From: JAVEWJ01 sp034004605
Lineage (GTDB): Bacteria > Patescibacteriota > Gracilibacteria > UBA1369 > LOWO2-01-FULL-3
Assembly (NCBI GenBank): GCA_034004605.1
Contig: JAVEWJ010000001.1
Coordinates: 186,001-250,000, forward strand
Direction of reading: 5' to 3'
DNA length: 64,000 bases
Shown: positions 49,949-59,924 of the stretch, in pieces
Layout of the letters: each line of letters begins with the position of its first letter
How positions within the stretch are numbered: the first letter of the stretch is position 1
Program-made: the position numbers and the translations under genes
The notes under the pieces: model-generated
Told to the model about the DNA's origin: nothing
Databases searched by the model: none
Seen by the model: the letters and a program-made list of their open reading frames with translations, nothing else

Positions 49949-51055
49949 ATGAAGATTTCATGCTTTCAGAGAGACTTGGACTTCGCTTTAAATGTTGTGA
50001 ATAAGGCGATAAACCTAAACAACACACTTCCTGTACTCAACAATGTGCTGATTTCCGCAAAGGAAGGCAAACTTCATTTCGGGGCTACAAACCTTGAGAT
50101 TGCTATCAGTTGCACTATCGATGCAGAGATAAAAAAAGAAGGTGCGATTACGGTTCCAGCAAAGCTTATTACAGGCTATATTGCGCTTTTAAATGACGAA
50201 AAAGTAGAGATGGAGGTGCTTGATAATTTTAATTTATCTATCGATAGTTCTTCTTCAAATACCAAGATTAAGTGTATTTCGGCTGAGGAATTTCCTATTA
50301 TTCCCCAAATCGAGAAAGAAAATTATTTAAATGTTAACATTGATCAGTTTATTACTGCGATTAATCAAACTGTTTTTTCGGCTTCGGTAAACACTTCTCG
50401 TCCGGTTCTTTCCGGTGTTTTTTTGACGCTTGAAGGAAGTAAACTTAAAATGGTTTCTACAGATAGTTATAGGCTTGCAGAAAGGAAAATCGAGATAAAA
50501 TCTGGGACTGTTTCAGAACTTGAATGTATTGTGCCTGCAAGGACTATGTCCGAGCTTGCAAAAATTATATCTAAAGCTGAAGAAAAAGAGGTAAGGATTG
50601 ATATTTCTAAAAATCAAATTCTTTTTTCCGTAGGAGGTGTGGAATTAATTTCGAGGCTTATTGAAGGTAAATTTCCGGATTATAGAAAGATTATTCCCAC
50701 GGACGAAAAAAGCAAATTTGAAGTGAGCGCTCCGGATTTGTCTTTGACTCTTCGAAGAGTGAGTCTTTTCGCTAAGGAAAACAATAATTCCGTTGTTTTA
50801 AGTGTATCCGAGGATGGAAGACTTCTCGTTTCAAGTGAAGAAACGAAAGTGGGTGAGGAGAAGTCCTCTCTTCCTGTAAAACTTCAAGGTACCCCCAATA
50901 AAATTTCTTTAAATGGGCAATATCTTTTGGATGTTTTAAACTTTATTAATGACGATAAAATTGATATAATAGTGAATGATAGGGAATCTCCTGCACTTGT
51001 AAGACCTATAAAACAGGAAGATTACATTTACATAATTATGCCTCTCAAGGTTTAA
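49949..51055 (+). CDS. dnaN: DNA polymerase III beta subunit (sliding clamp)
   Basis: A 368-residue ring clamp that holds the replicative polymerase on DNA. Family segments: KISCFQRDLDFALNVVNKAI at the N-terminus, PVLNNVLISA, TDSYRLAERKIEI and, near the end, YLLDVLNFI and the final YIYIIMPLKV motif. Normal length. mfd begins 36 bases downstream on the same strand. The clamp loader subunit holB is at 43501. Confidence 0.96.
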   Translation: MKISCFQRDLDFALNVVNKAINLNNTLPVLNNVLISAKEGKLHFGATNLEIAISCTIDAEIKKEGAITVPAKLITGYIALLNDEKVEMEVLDNFNLSIDSSSSNTKIKCISAEEFPIIPQIEKENYLNVNIDQFITAINQTVFSASVNTSRPVLSGVFLTLEGSKLKMVSTDSYRLAERKIEIKSGTVSELECIVPARTMSELAKIISKAEEKEVRIDISKNQILFSVGGVELISRLIEGKFPDYRKIIPTDEKSKFEVSAPDLSLTLRRVSLFAKENNNSVVLSVSEDGRLLVSSEETKVGEEKSSLPVKLQGTPNKISLNGQYLLDVLNFINDDKIDIIVNDRESPALVRPIKQEDYIYIIMPLKV

Positions 51056-51090
51056 TTTTTCGGCATTTTAAAGCTATTAAAACATTAGGG

Positions 51091-54000
51091 ATGAGAAATT
51101 TAGTTTCCTTTTTCTCGCGGGAAGAATTAAAAAAAGCGAGCGAGCTTTTTCGAACGAAAAAAAACGTGTCTTTTTCCGGTGCCTCAAACAGCTCGGGAAA
51201 GGCTCTTTTGTTGAGCGATATTTTAAGAGATAAGGACTCTGGTGTGAGTAATGTACTTTGGATTACAAATGGTAAAGAAGAGGCAAATTCGGTGTATAGA
51301 GCTTGTTCTCTTTGGAGTGATCGACCTGTATATATATACAATGCCTTGGATGATGAAAAACGAAAAGAATACGGCTCTCACAATGATTTTGAGAGGGAGA
51401 AGATAATTTTATTGATGGAATTCGTATATCGAGCCATTACTAACAAAAATGCGATTTTTGTGGTGCCTTTTAATTCGATTCTCCAAAATTTTCCCGACTA
51501 CTCAAGTGTGAAAAAGTCCTTTTTTGATGTGCAAAAAGGAGAGTCGTTTGATGCAGTTTCTTTCGTGGAGAAAATCATTTCTTTTGGCTACGAAGTCAGC
51601 GACTCCGAGGTTTTGCACAAAGGATGCTATTTTAAAAAAGGTGATTCTATAACGGTTTTTCCGGTGAACACGGAGTCTCCGGTAAGGATTCACCTAGGTT
51701 TTGATAATGTGGAAAAAATCGAAGTTTTGCACAATGATGACTACTCAAAAGTTCAAAAGTCTTTAGCTGAAGTGCAAATCTTCTCACTTAATGTTGACTA
51801 CTCGGATAGTAATATTTTGGAATATTTTTTTGAAACAGGACTTCTTATAGATGATGAAATTGATTTGGGAGAAGATTACTTTGATATGTGGAATTTGCTT
51901 ATGAAAGAGGCTAGTGAGTCTTTGAATACAATTACTTTTACTTCTTTTAACGAAGATGATGATAGACATATTCATCTTCATTTTCTTTCGGTTTTGAAAT
52001 ACCGAACTGCGCCCGATTTTTCCAATGATTTGAAAGATAAAATTTCTTCAAAATGGAAGATTTTGATTTTTACCAAGCTTTTTGATGATATGAAATCTTT
52101 GCTTATTGATCAGAAAGTTCCGTTTAAAATTGATTTGACGGACGAATCTATTGATGAGAGTTCCGTTTTTATTTTACCTGTTTTAAAGGATGACATTTTT
52201 CCACAATCTTTTCAAAATCCGAGTCAGAAAATTTTAGTGATTTCGGATATAGAAGTGCCTTTCATTAGGGGACTTGAAGAAAGAAAGTCTGCTACCAGAA
52301 GCGTTTTTGATGATTTTTTGATGAGTCTTACTGTGGGGTCTTATGTAGTGCATAGCGATCATGGAATTGCAAAGTTTTTAGGTCTTCAACAAAAAACAGT
52401 TGACGGTGTGACGAAAGAGTATTTGGCTCTTGGATATGCGGAAAATGATAAGCTTTTTGTTCCAATCGATCAGGCGGATAAGGTGAATAAGTATATCGGT
52501 TCTGATGATTTACTTCCTAAACTCACAAGACTTGGGTCCGCCGATTGGAGTACTATTACCAGTAAAGTGAGAAAAGAGACTGAGCAAATAGCAAAAGAAC
52601 TTTTGAAACTTTACGCTGAAAGAAAATCGGCTTCGAGGCCGAAATACGATCCGATAGAAGATGTTCAAAAAAAATTCGATAAAACTTTTCCATATGAGGA
52701 AACTCCGGGACAGATAAAAGCCATTGAGGATGTTAGAAAGGACATGGCTTCTGGTGTCCCTATGGATAGGCTGGTTTGCGGAGATGTGGGATTCGGAAAG
52801 ACGGAAGTCGCAATGAGAGCCGCCTTCAATGCTGTTTTAAATAAGAAACAAGTGGCACTTATTTCCCCGATAACGATTTTGGCTGATCAGCACTTTAAAT
52901 CGTTTAAAAAGAGGATGGAACCTTTTCATGTGAGAATCGAGATGTTGAGCCGGTTTAGAACGGCATCTGAGCAGAAAAAAATTGTGGAGAAACTGAAAAA
53001 AGGGGAAATAGATATTATTATTGGAACGCATCGGCTTATACAACCTGATATTGCTTTTAAAAATTTGGGACTTGTGATTATTGATGAAGAACAAAGATTT
53101 GGCGTTAAGCAAAAGGAAAAACTAAAAGCTCTTAGGAAGGAAGTGGATATACTTACGCTTACAGCTACTCCGATACCGAGAACTTTAAATATTTGTCTTA
53201 ATAAACTTCGAGATATAACGACGATAACAACTCCACCTTATGGAAGGCTTCCTGTCATCACTGAGGTGAGAAAGTTTTCAACGCATTTGGTAAGAGAAGC
53301 AATTTTGAAGGAACTTTCGAGAGGTGGGCAGGTATATTTTTTACACAATAGGGTTCAAACCATTGATGGATTCGCGGAAAAGATCAAACAACTTGTTCCC
53401 GAGGCGAAAATTGTGGTGGCTCATGGAAAGCTTGGAAGTGGTGATCTTGAGGAAAGAATTTTGGCTTTTACTGAGGGAAAATATGATGTGCTTATTAGTT
53501 CTACTATTATTGAAAACGGTATTGACTTGGCGAATGCAAATACTTTGATAGTGGATAGCGCAGAGAGATTCGGACTTGCTCAGCTATATCAGCTTAGAGG
53601 TCGTGTGGGACGTGGAAAATCTCAGGCTTATGCTTATTTTTTGTATCAAGGACAAAGACTGAAGCTGGATGCGAAAAAGAGGCTTCGTGCCATAGTGGAG
53701 GCCAGTGATCTTGGAAGTGGTTTTCAAATTGCAATGAAAGATCTTGAGATTCGCGGTGCTGGAGATATTTTGGGTGCTAATCAGCATGGGGTGATTAATG
53801 TGGTTGGTGTGGCGCATTTTATGAGAATGCTAAATAAAGCTGTGGAGGATTTGAAAACTGGCAGGCTTCTTTCCGAGGGTGGTGAGGAAGTGAGCGATGT
53901 TTCCATTGAATTACCTATAGCTGCTTTTATTCCGGAGACTTATGTCTTAAATTCCAATGAGAAAATTTCCGCTTATCAAAAGCTTTCTTCTGCTGATACT

Positions 54001-54357
54001 CTTGAATATTTGAAAGAAATTAAGGATGAACTTGTGGCGGATTTTGGTAAAATGCCTCGACAAGTGAATAATTTGTTTCGGGTAATCGAACTAAAGATTT
54101 ATTGTAAGAAGGCTGGAATAGTGAACGTGAGGTCTCAAATTAAGCCGATGAGTAAGGATAGAGAAATTGAGATGCTTATGTCTAATAAGGTGAAACCTGC
54201 GAATATAATTAATCTACTTGAGTATAATCCTTCGTGGCAAATTATTGGCAGTAAGCTAAAAATCGACATTGATAAACTTTCGGGGGTGGATTGGTTTGAA
54301 GGAATTAAAGAGAGTGTAAAACGGCTTTCAGTTGAGGCAAAACATGGAAAACGCTAA
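51091..54357 (+). CDS. mfd: Transcription-repair coupling factor
   Basis: A 1088-residue ATPase that removes stalled RNA polymerase at lesions and recruits UvrA. Domains: UvrB-like N-terminal part (about 1-400), RNA-polymerase-interacting CarD-like domain near 414 (VGSYVVHSDHGIAKF), Walker A GDVGFGKTE near 564, DEEQRFG near 665, the RecG-like helicase end (SSTIIENGIDLANANTLI, QLRGRVGR), and the C-terminal TRCF domain. Length and order are normal for the family. Confidence 0.97.
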   Translation: MRNLVSFFSREELKKASELFRTKKNVSFSGASNSSGKALLLSDILRDKDSGVSNVLWITNGKEEANSVYRACSLWSDRPVYIYNALDDEKRKEYGSHNDFEREKIILLMEFVYRAITNKNAIFVVPFNSILQNFPDYSSVKKSFFDVQKGESFDAVSFVEKIISFGYEVSDSEVLHKGCYFKKGDSITVFPVNTESPVRIHLGFDNVEKIEVLHNDDYSKVQKSLAEVQIFSLNVDYSDSNILEYFFETGLLIDDEIDLGEDYFDMWNLLMKEASESLNTITFTSFNEDDDRHIHLHFLSVLKYRTAPDFSNDLKDKISSKWKILIFTKLFDDMKSLLIDQKVPFKIDLTDESIDESSVFILPVLKDDIFPQSFQNPSQKILVISDIEVPFIRGLEERKSATRSVFDDFLMSLTVGSYVVHSDHGIAKFLGLQQKTVDGVTKEYLALGYAENDKLFVPIDQADKVNKYIGSDDLLPKLTRLGSADWSTITSKVRKETEQIAKELLKLYAERKSASRPKYDPIEDVQKKFDKTFPYEETPGQIKAIEDVRKDMASGVPMDRLVCGDVGFGKTEVAMRAAFNAVLNKKQVALISPITILADQHFKSFKKRMEPFHVRIEMLSRFRTASEQKKIVEKLKKGEIDIIIGTHRLIQPDIAFKNLGLVIIDEEQRFGVKQKEKLKALRKEVDILTLTATPIPRTLNICLNKLRDITTITTPPYGRLPVITEVRKFSTHLVREAILKELSRGGQVYFLHNRVQTIDGFAEKIKQLVPEAKIVVAHGKLGSGDLEERILAFTEGKYDVLISSTIIENGIDLANANTLIVDSAERFGLAQLYQLRGRVGRGKSQAYAYFLYQGQRLKLDAKKRLRAIVEASDLGSGFQIAMKDLEIRGAGDILGANQHGVINVVGVAHFMRMLNKAVEDLKTGRLLSEGGEEVSDVSIELPIAAFIPETYVLNSNEKISAYQKLSSADTLEYLKEIKDELVADFGKMPRQVNNLFRVIELKIYCKKAGIVNVRSQIKPMSKDREIEMLMSNKVKPANIINLLEYNPSWQIIGSKLKIDIDKLSGVDWFEGIKESVKRLSVEAKHGKR

Positions 54358-54428
54358 TTTATTATGTAATATCTGGTATTTTGATTGATTTTTTGTTATA
54401 ATGATTTGATTTAATAATTTTTTATAAC

Positions 54429-54914
54429 ATGAATGATATTTTTTTAGATGAGGATACAAAAATAATTAATGAGGCTCGAGAGGATTTGGAAGAAGATATT
54501 TTGGGACAAACAATTTATTTTAAAGAAGTAATAGACGAAGCTGTTTATAGTGAACACGATTTTTCTAAAAGAAATTTTAATATCGTTTATGATTTGAAGG
54601 TGCGGTTTTATGAAATTTCCGAAACTGCGAGAGATTTAAGAGATGAACCATACAATACTTGGGAGGCAGATGATTTTGTTACTCTTGAAATGTCTCTCCA
54701 AGATAAAATTCACGAAATAACGATTTTTATTGATATTTGTGAAGAAATGAAAAAGGCTTTTGAAATATCTTCTGATAAAGCTGATTTACAAAAAATATTG
54801 GATATTTGTTTGAAATTATTGGAAAGAAAAGTTTCTGAAGAAAAATATTCTGAAGAGGTTTTAAATAAAATGAAAAAGGGGCTTCAAAATCTTTTTAAGG
54901 AGCTTTCTGAATAA
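54429..54914 (+). CDS. Unknown acidic helical protein
   Basis: A 161-residue, very acidic, helical soluble protein; no family recognised. Start ATG 54429, behind an extended -10 (TGTTATAAT, 54394-54402). It sits between mfd and the tmRNA gene and has no clear partner. Confidence 0.65.
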   Translation: MNDIFLDEDTKIINEAREDLEEDILGQTIYFKEVIDEAVYSEHDFSKRNFNIVYDLKVRFYEISETARDLRDEPYNTWEADDFVTLEMSLQDKIHEITIFIDICEEMKKAFEISSDKADLQKILDICLKLLERKVSEEKYSEEVLNKMKKGLQNLFKELSE

Positions 54915-55005
54915 TAATTTCTTGTTTTTATTTGGATTAATGGTTTTATTTGTTTGTGTTTTTTTGATATTATGTTTTAGAATTGTTTTTAGGTCTTTGA
55001 AAAGT

Positions 55006-55435
55006 GGGGATGTATTTGGCACTCGACAGGATGACTTAAAGTCTTCTTTCTTCAACCGGGGGATCACGCTGTCTCCCCCTATATCCGTCCAGCGTAAAAT
55101 AAATGCAAACAATTTAGTTGCAAAATTTTTAGGCGCTCAAGCAACAGGCAGAGAAGTTTTTTCTCCTGCTTTAGCTATGGCCTAAACTTTGCGGTCTGAA
55201 AATTTTTGGACCCCGTCTTTTCACTTTGAACTTGCAGGGGTGAAAAAGGCGTAATATCGCAAGTGAAGGGCTTATTTTCGCTTCGTTTTAAGCCACTAAA
55301 ATTAATTGAAGCCAAGCGTTGTGAGTTTTTTGCACTTTTTTTATTCACATCGACTGAAATTTAAAAAGAGCTATGGTTGTAAACGGGGAAGTCTTTCATC
55401 TCTGGACCCGGGTTCGACTCCCGGCATCTCCACCA
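55006..55435 (+). ncRNA. ssrA: tmRNA (SsrA), tag of 26 residues
   Basis: Ribosome-rescue RNA. The tRNA-like ends pair: GGGGATG (55006-55012) with CATCTCC (55425-55431), then A and an encoded CCA ending at 55435; the T arm GGGTTCGACTCCC is present. The tag reading frame resumes at GCA (55105) and stops at TAA (55183-55185): 26 residues beginning ANNLVAKF and ending SPALAMA, a protease-signal-like end. Most tags are 8-15 residues, so this one is long. The ~240 bases between tag and 3' end would hold the pseudoknots. A protein-like frame over the region (54922-55185) is just this tag read through. Confidence 0.9.
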
Positions 55436-55491
55436 GCATTTTGCTTTTCAAAATGCTTATTTTTGTAATGAAAGTTTTTTTGTGTCTTTGC

Positions 55492-55521
55492 TTGACATGT
55501 TGACCATTTGGGCGGTAATAT
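55492..55521 (+). promoter_or_regulatory. Promoter of the sigma-factor-like membrane protein
   Basis: TTGACA (55492-55497), 18-base spacer, TAATAT (55516-55521). Only 13 bases separate the -10 from the ATG at 55535, so the transcript may be nearly leaderless. Confidence 0.65.
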
Positions 55522-55534
55522 CTCGTCTTTACAA

Positions 55535-56803
55535 ATGATCAAATTTTTTATGGATTTATATGTCGAAAAACAGTGTGTCGAAAGGCTTATAGCAGGTGAA
55601 ACGAGGCAGTTTTTAAATCTTTTTGATGCGAATTTTGGGGAGGTCTTCAAATATTTGAAAAGAAGAATAAATGATGACGCAGAGGTGGAAAGAATTCTTC
55701 GTTTTACTTTTCTTGAGGCGCTTTCTTTGTATAAAGAGTCTCCAAAGGATTCTTCTTATTTGGTTTGGTTGCTTAGCTTGGCTAAAAAGAGGGTTTATTC
55801 GTATTTGGAAGGAAATCGTGATTTTCGTTTTGATTTTTCCTCAATTTTAAAAAAGGTGGCCAACGATTCACAAGAAAAGGATATTTCAAAGGTTCTTTCG
55901 ATGTTTTCAAAACTTTCATCCGAAGAGTCGGAAATTATTAAACTTAAGTTTTTTGAACAAGTTGCAGATAGTGATATAATGATTATTTTGGGAATTGATC
56001 CGGAATCGGTTGGTGCAAGAATTTATCGAGTGCTTAAACGCGCTCATTTTCTTATTTTTGGAGAGGGAAATGAAAATCAGGGAGTTTATTTCGGTGAACT
56101 TTCGGGAATGCTGGCATCTTTTATGGAGAATGAAAAAATTGCCGTTCCAGAGGCTCTTCGTCTCGGTTTTAAGGCTCAACTTTCCGCTAAAATCGATAAT
56201 AGTGAACTTATTTTGGATCGTGAACTTATAAAAGAAATGAAGGCCAATGAGGAAAATCGTCAAAATCGTCAAAATCTTATTAAAAATAATATGAATAAAG
56301 GAAGCAATGATCCGGCAAAAGTGTTTGTGAGTGCCGCAAATTCAATGAATGAACAGGAAAAACAAAAAGTGTATGATGAATATCAGGTGAAAAAACAATT
56401 TGAAGAGGATGAGGCTTTTAGAAAAGAAATGAAAAAGGATGAATTTTGGGAGATGATTGATTCTATTAAGGGTGTACTTATTTTTGTGCCGGTTATGATT
56501 TTTATTCTCGTGCTTTCGGGTATTTTTCTTTACAAATATTGGCCTTTTGGCGGATGCGATTTTGTTGTGGCTTATAGCGAAGATCTTACAGAAGAGGAAA
56601 TTTCAGATTTGAAAAATAAGGTGGCAAATCCGATTTGCAAATATTATGGAGATGTTTCCGAAATGACCATTACAAGGCTTTCCGATGATAAAGTGGATGT
56701 ATATGCGGTAAGAAAGGAATTGGATTTGAAATATATGTTTGATACTAGAGGAACCGATGATTGGTATGTGAAAAAATTTGAAAAATTGATTGCTGAGAAA
56801 TAA
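55535..56803 (+). CDS. Sigma factor-like protein fused to a membrane anchor
   Basis: A 422-residue protein. Residues ~1-95 resemble ECF sigma region 2 (LFDANFGEVFKYLKRRINDDAEVERILRFTFLEALSLY), and ~125-175 region 4 (FSKLSSEESEIIKLKFFEQVADSDIMIILGI..ESVGARIYRVLKRA). A helical, disordered linker leads to one transmembrane segment at about 312-334 (VLIFVPVMIFILVLSGIFLYKYW), and ~85 residues then lie outside with two Cys. So a DNA-binding sigma2-sigma4 core would be tethered to the membrane and could be released or moved by an external signal. Start ATG 55535, with ATG 55550 as alternative. Separated from the PBP gene by a shared terminator. Confidence 0.75.
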   Translation: MIKFFMDLYVEKQCVERLIAGETRQFLNLFDANFGEVFKYLKRRINDDAEVERILRFTFLEALSLYKESPKDSSYLVWLLSLAKKRVYSYLEGNRDFRFDFSSILKKVANDSQEKDISKVLSMFSKLSSEESEIIKLKFFEQVADSDIMIILGIDPESVGARIYRVLKRAHFLIFGEGNENQGVYFGELSGMLASFMENEKIAVPEALRLGFKAQLSAKIDNSELILDRELIKEMKANEENRQNRQNLIKNNMNKGSNDPAKVFVSAANSMNEQEKQKVYDEYQVKKQFEEDEAFRKEMKKDEFWEMIDSIKGVLIFVPVMIFILVLSGIFLYKYWPFGGCDFVVAYSEDLTEEEISDLKNKVANPICKYYGDVSEMTITRLSDDKVDVYAVRKELDLKYMFDTRGTDDWYVKKFEKLIAEK

Positions 56804-56805
56804 AT

Positions 56806-56834
56806 AAAAAAGGCCCCATCTCGGGGCCTTTTTT
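56806..56834. terminator. Bidirectional intrinsic terminator
   Basis: Twelve-bp stem AAAAAAGGCCCC (56806-56817) / GGGGCCTTTTTT (56823-56834), 5-base loop, T runs on both strands; between the convergent sigma-like and PBP genes. Confidence 0.92.
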
Positions 56835-59677
56835 TAATTTGTATTGAATATGCTTTCGTTTTCATCTGAGGCCTTTGTAGAAGTGGCCGGCGGATTTGAT
56901 GGAGTTTCTGTTGTTTCCGTTGGCTTAGGTTTTTGTTCTGTTGGAGTTGTAGTTTCTTGTGTTTCTTGTGGTGTTCCTTGTGGGCCTTCGCTGTCTCCAT
57001 CTTTTTCCACTCGCACCTCAATGGCAGATTCCTCAGTGTAGCCAAGTTTGTCATATGCTTTTGCTACTATGAGTTGTCTTGATCCGGGTGCCATAAATTT
57101 TGAAATGTTTAAATATCCTGAATAAGGAGCGGTAATTGTGGTGTATTGTAGTTTGTCGTTTATATAATATTCGATTTTTTCTATTCCGTTTGGCGCTTCA
57201 AGTGAAAGTTCCACTTTAAAGCCTCCTTGTGGAAGAGAAGATGAAGAGACCGGATTAAGAATTGTGATTTGGGGTTTGTTTTTTTCCGTTTGGGCTGTGT
57301 GAATATTGTCGTATTCAGAAGGAGGAAGACCGATTTTTACACCATCTTCTTCTCCGGATTTTCCGGAATAATATGTGGTGAGCTCTTGTTTCCAGTTGAA
57401 AAGATCTGCTATCGGTTCGTAATTTTGATATAATACTTCTTGTACCGCTGCTTCGGGGGTGTATTCTGTTGCCAAGAGGCCAGAAATTTTGTCTATTTTC
57501 ACTTTTACAAATGCGTTTTCTGTTTCTGTGGGGACAGAAAAACTCGGGAAAACTTCTTTTACAATAGCGGTTTTCGGAGTGGATGGGCCGGGAAGTTTAC
57601 CTGAAATTTTCGATATTTCTACGTGTTTGATTCCTTCAGGTTCGGGAAATGGTTCACTTAAATCTCCTTTTAATGCTTGCGCCATCATTTCTGTGAAAAT
57701 GGGGGCGGCTTGATTGTATGCTTCCGCAGCGTAGGCAAGGCCTTGCCCTCTACTGTTTCCAATCCATACACCAGTAACAACTGATGGAGAATATCCGATT
57801 GTCCAAAGATCCGATGGGCGAACGGCACCTTGGGCTTCTTGTTTGTTCTCTTTTGTGGAAGTACCTGTCTTGACTGCGTAAATCTTATTTGCAAGCCAAA
57901 GACGAGGGCCTATTGAATTTTCCCTATCGGATAAAATCGAATTGATCGAGTAGGCGATTTGGGGATCCAAGACTTCTTCGAAGGCTTTTGGAACAAGCTC
58001 TTCCAAAATATCTCCGTTTGCGTTTTCAACTCTGAGTATTCCGCTTATTTCAGGTTTTTTACCGTTGTTTGCAAAAACTCCGTAGGCTTGGACCATTTCC
58101 ATAAGAGATACTTCTCCCGCCCCTAAAGCTAAAGGATAGCCATAGCTGTGGTTCGGGTCTAAAGAAGAGATTCCCATTTTTTCAACGAGATCTATGATTT
58201 TGCTTTGTTCGCCGGCCAAATAGTAGGCTTGGATAGCCGGAATGTTTCTTGATTGGGCGAGAGCCCTTCTTAGGCTTATTTGTCCTAAAAATTTGCCGTC
58301 GTAGTTTTGTGGTTTTGCGGCACCAAGTCTCATTGGAATATCGTAAGTGACGGAGCCGGGGGCGTAATTATTGTAGAAAGCGGCTGCGTATACAAAGGGT
58401 TTAAAGGAGGATCCCGGTTGTCTGGGGCGGAGAACTATATTTACATTTCCGTCGATTTCTTCGTTGTAATAATCTCTTGAACCGACCATCGCGAGGATTT
58501 CTCCGTTTTTGGGGTTTATTGAGAGGATGGCGACATTGTTTGCAGAGACTTCAGTTTCGTATTTTTCACCTTTTTCATATGCCAGTTTTTCTCCCAATTC
58601 TTGAAGTTTTGGATCAATTGTGGTGTATACCTTTAGTCCGCCTCTTTCTACGTAGTCTTTGCCGTATTTGTCTTCGAGAATTTGTTTTATGTATAGGACG
58701 AAATGCGGATATTTGATTGATTGTCTGTAATTGTTGAAAGCTAGGTCTTTAAGTTCATCTTTTGCTTTTGTGCGCTCTGCTTCGGTAATTTTTTTGTAAC
58801 GGATCAATTGGCTTAAAACCGCGTCTGTACGGCCGGGTATGTAAACAACTGTGTCGTCGGCGAGCGTGATATCAGCACCGATAAGTCCTACTGTGTAGTC
58901 GGTGTATTGTTCGAGATCGTCCAGGTTTTTTATTGGGGATTTTTTTAGTTCTTCAAGGGTGAATTCCTTGTTTAAATGTGAATATCTGTTATTTCCAAAT
59001 GGATTGTAACGGCTTGGAGCTTGGGGCATTGAGGCGAGAACTACGCTTTGTGCAAGGGTTAGCTCTTTTGCGGATGTCGCGAAATATATTTCGGAGGCTT
59101 TTTGGATTCCGTATGCGTTGTTTCCGTAGGGGATTCTATTTAGGTAAAGTTCCAAAATTTTGTCTTTGTCGAAGGCTTTTTCAAGGCGAATAGACAAAAT
59201 TAGCTCTTTGGCTTTTCTTGTAACAGTTCTTTCCGCAGATAAAAATGTGTTTTTGATGTATTGTTGGGTGATTGTGGAGCCTCCTCGTTGTTTTCCGATG
59301 CCGGTGAATTCGTGAAGTGCGCCCATTCCCACACCTATTATGTCGAAGCCCGGGTGAGTGTAAAATTCAGCATCTTCGATTACTATCGTGGAATCTTTTA
59401 GATACTGTGAAATGTTTTCGAAACTCACTTTTTCTCGGTTTTCCTCTCCATGAATTGTATATAATAGATTTCCTTCTCTATCGTATATTTCTGTGGATTG
59501 CGCTTCGGTAAGCTTTTCAAGGTCTGTGACATCGGGAAGTCCTACTGAGAAATATACAAAAACGGCTGCTACGGCGAGAATTCCAAGAAAGCCAATTGCG
59601 AAAATGATTGTAATAGACCAAAAAAACAAATTTTTCAAAAAGCCCGGTCTTTTATGAGGAAGAAATATTTTTGTCAT
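56834..59677 (-). CDS. Class A penicillin-binding protein (PBP1A-like)
   Basis: A bifunctional peptidoglycan polymerase of 947 residues. Transmembrane anchor about residues 16-44; GT51 glycosyltransferase with EDAEFYTHPGFD (catalytic Glu101) and RGGSTITQQY (about 131-140); transpeptidase with SxxK (SSFK near 423), SRN near 475 and KTGT near 603. After it come an Ig-like fold (KPQITILNPVSSSSLPQ...) and a Thr/Pro/Glu-rich low-complexity tail. Start at ATG 59677; a GTG ten codons upstream exists. All catalytic motifs are intact. Together with MurD, MurF and Ddl it shows a complete wall pathway. Confidence 0.95.
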   Translation of the reverse strand: MTKIFLPHKRPGFLKNLFFWSITIIFAIGFLGILAVAAVFVYFSVGLPDVTDLEKLTEAQSTEIYDREGNLLYTIHGEENREKVSFENISQYLKDSTIVIEDAEFYTHPGFDIIGVGMGALHEFTGIGKQRGGSTITQQYIKNTFLSAERTVTRKAKELILSIRLEKAFDKDKILELYLNRIPYGNNAYGIQKASEIYFATSAKELTLAQSVVLASMPQAPSRYNPFGNNRYSHLNKEFTLEELKKSPIKNLDDLEQYTDYTVGLIGADITLADDTVVYIPGRTDAVLSQLIRYKKITEAERTKAKDELKDLAFNNYRQSIKYPHFVLYIKQILEDKYGKDYVERGGLKVYTTIDPKLQELGEKLAYEKGEKYETEVSANNVAILSINPKNGEILAMVGSRDYYNEEIDGNVNIVLRPRQPGSSFKPFVYAAAFYNNYAPGSVTYDIPMRLGAAKPQNYDGKFLGQISLRRALAQSRNIPAIQAYYLAGEQSKIIDLVEKMGISSLDPNHSYGYPLALGAGEVSLMEMVQAYGVFANNGKKPEISGILRVENANGDILEELVPKAFEEVLDPQIAYSINSILSDRENSIGPRLWLANKIYAVKTGTSTKENKQEAQGAVRPSDLWTIGYSPSVVTGVWIGNSRGQGLAYAAEAYNQAAPIFTEMMAQALKGDLSEPFPEPEGIKHVEISKISGKLPGPSTPKTAIVKEVFPSFSVPTETENAFVKVKIDKISGLLATEYTPEAAVQEVLYQNYEPIADLFNWKQELTTYYSGKSGEEDGVKIGLPPSEYDNIHTAQTEKNKPQITILNPVSSSSLPQGGFKVELSLEAPNGIEKIEYYINDKLQYTTITAPYSGYLNISKFMAPGSRQLIVAKAYDKLGYTEESAIEVRVEKDGDSEGPQGTPQETQETTTPTEQKPKPTETTETPSNPPATSTKASDENESIFNTN

Positions 59678-59869
59678 TTTGTGAAAGATATTTTTAATTA
59701 AAAACACGAGCGGATTTTAGATGATTTTTGTTTTTTTTGCAAGTTTGTGGAGGTGTGTGTTTGTAGAAATTATTAGTCTTTCTTTGGTATATTTCTTTGA
59801 TGGATATATAAAAGAGTTTATTGGTGGGGTGTTTGTGAAATCTTTTTAGGTGTTTTAGGGGAAAATAGC

Positions 59870-59898
59870 TTGACAAATTTTGCGTGTTGTTTTATATT
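59870..59898 (+). promoter_or_regulatory. Near-consensus promoter of 59925-61841
   Basis: TTGACA (59870-59875), 17-base spacer, TATATT (59893-59898), 26 bases before the ATG. The stretch 59678-59869 upstream contains no gene and no other clear signal. Confidence 0.82.
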
Positions 59899-59924
59899 CC
59901 TGTGTTGTTTTTAATAAAATATTT

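Noticed and set aside
54922..55185. An 87-codon frame upstream of the sigma-like gene
   Set aside because: It covers the 5' part of the tmRNA; only its last 26 codons are translated, as the tag. The tRNA-like ends and CCA support the RNA reading.
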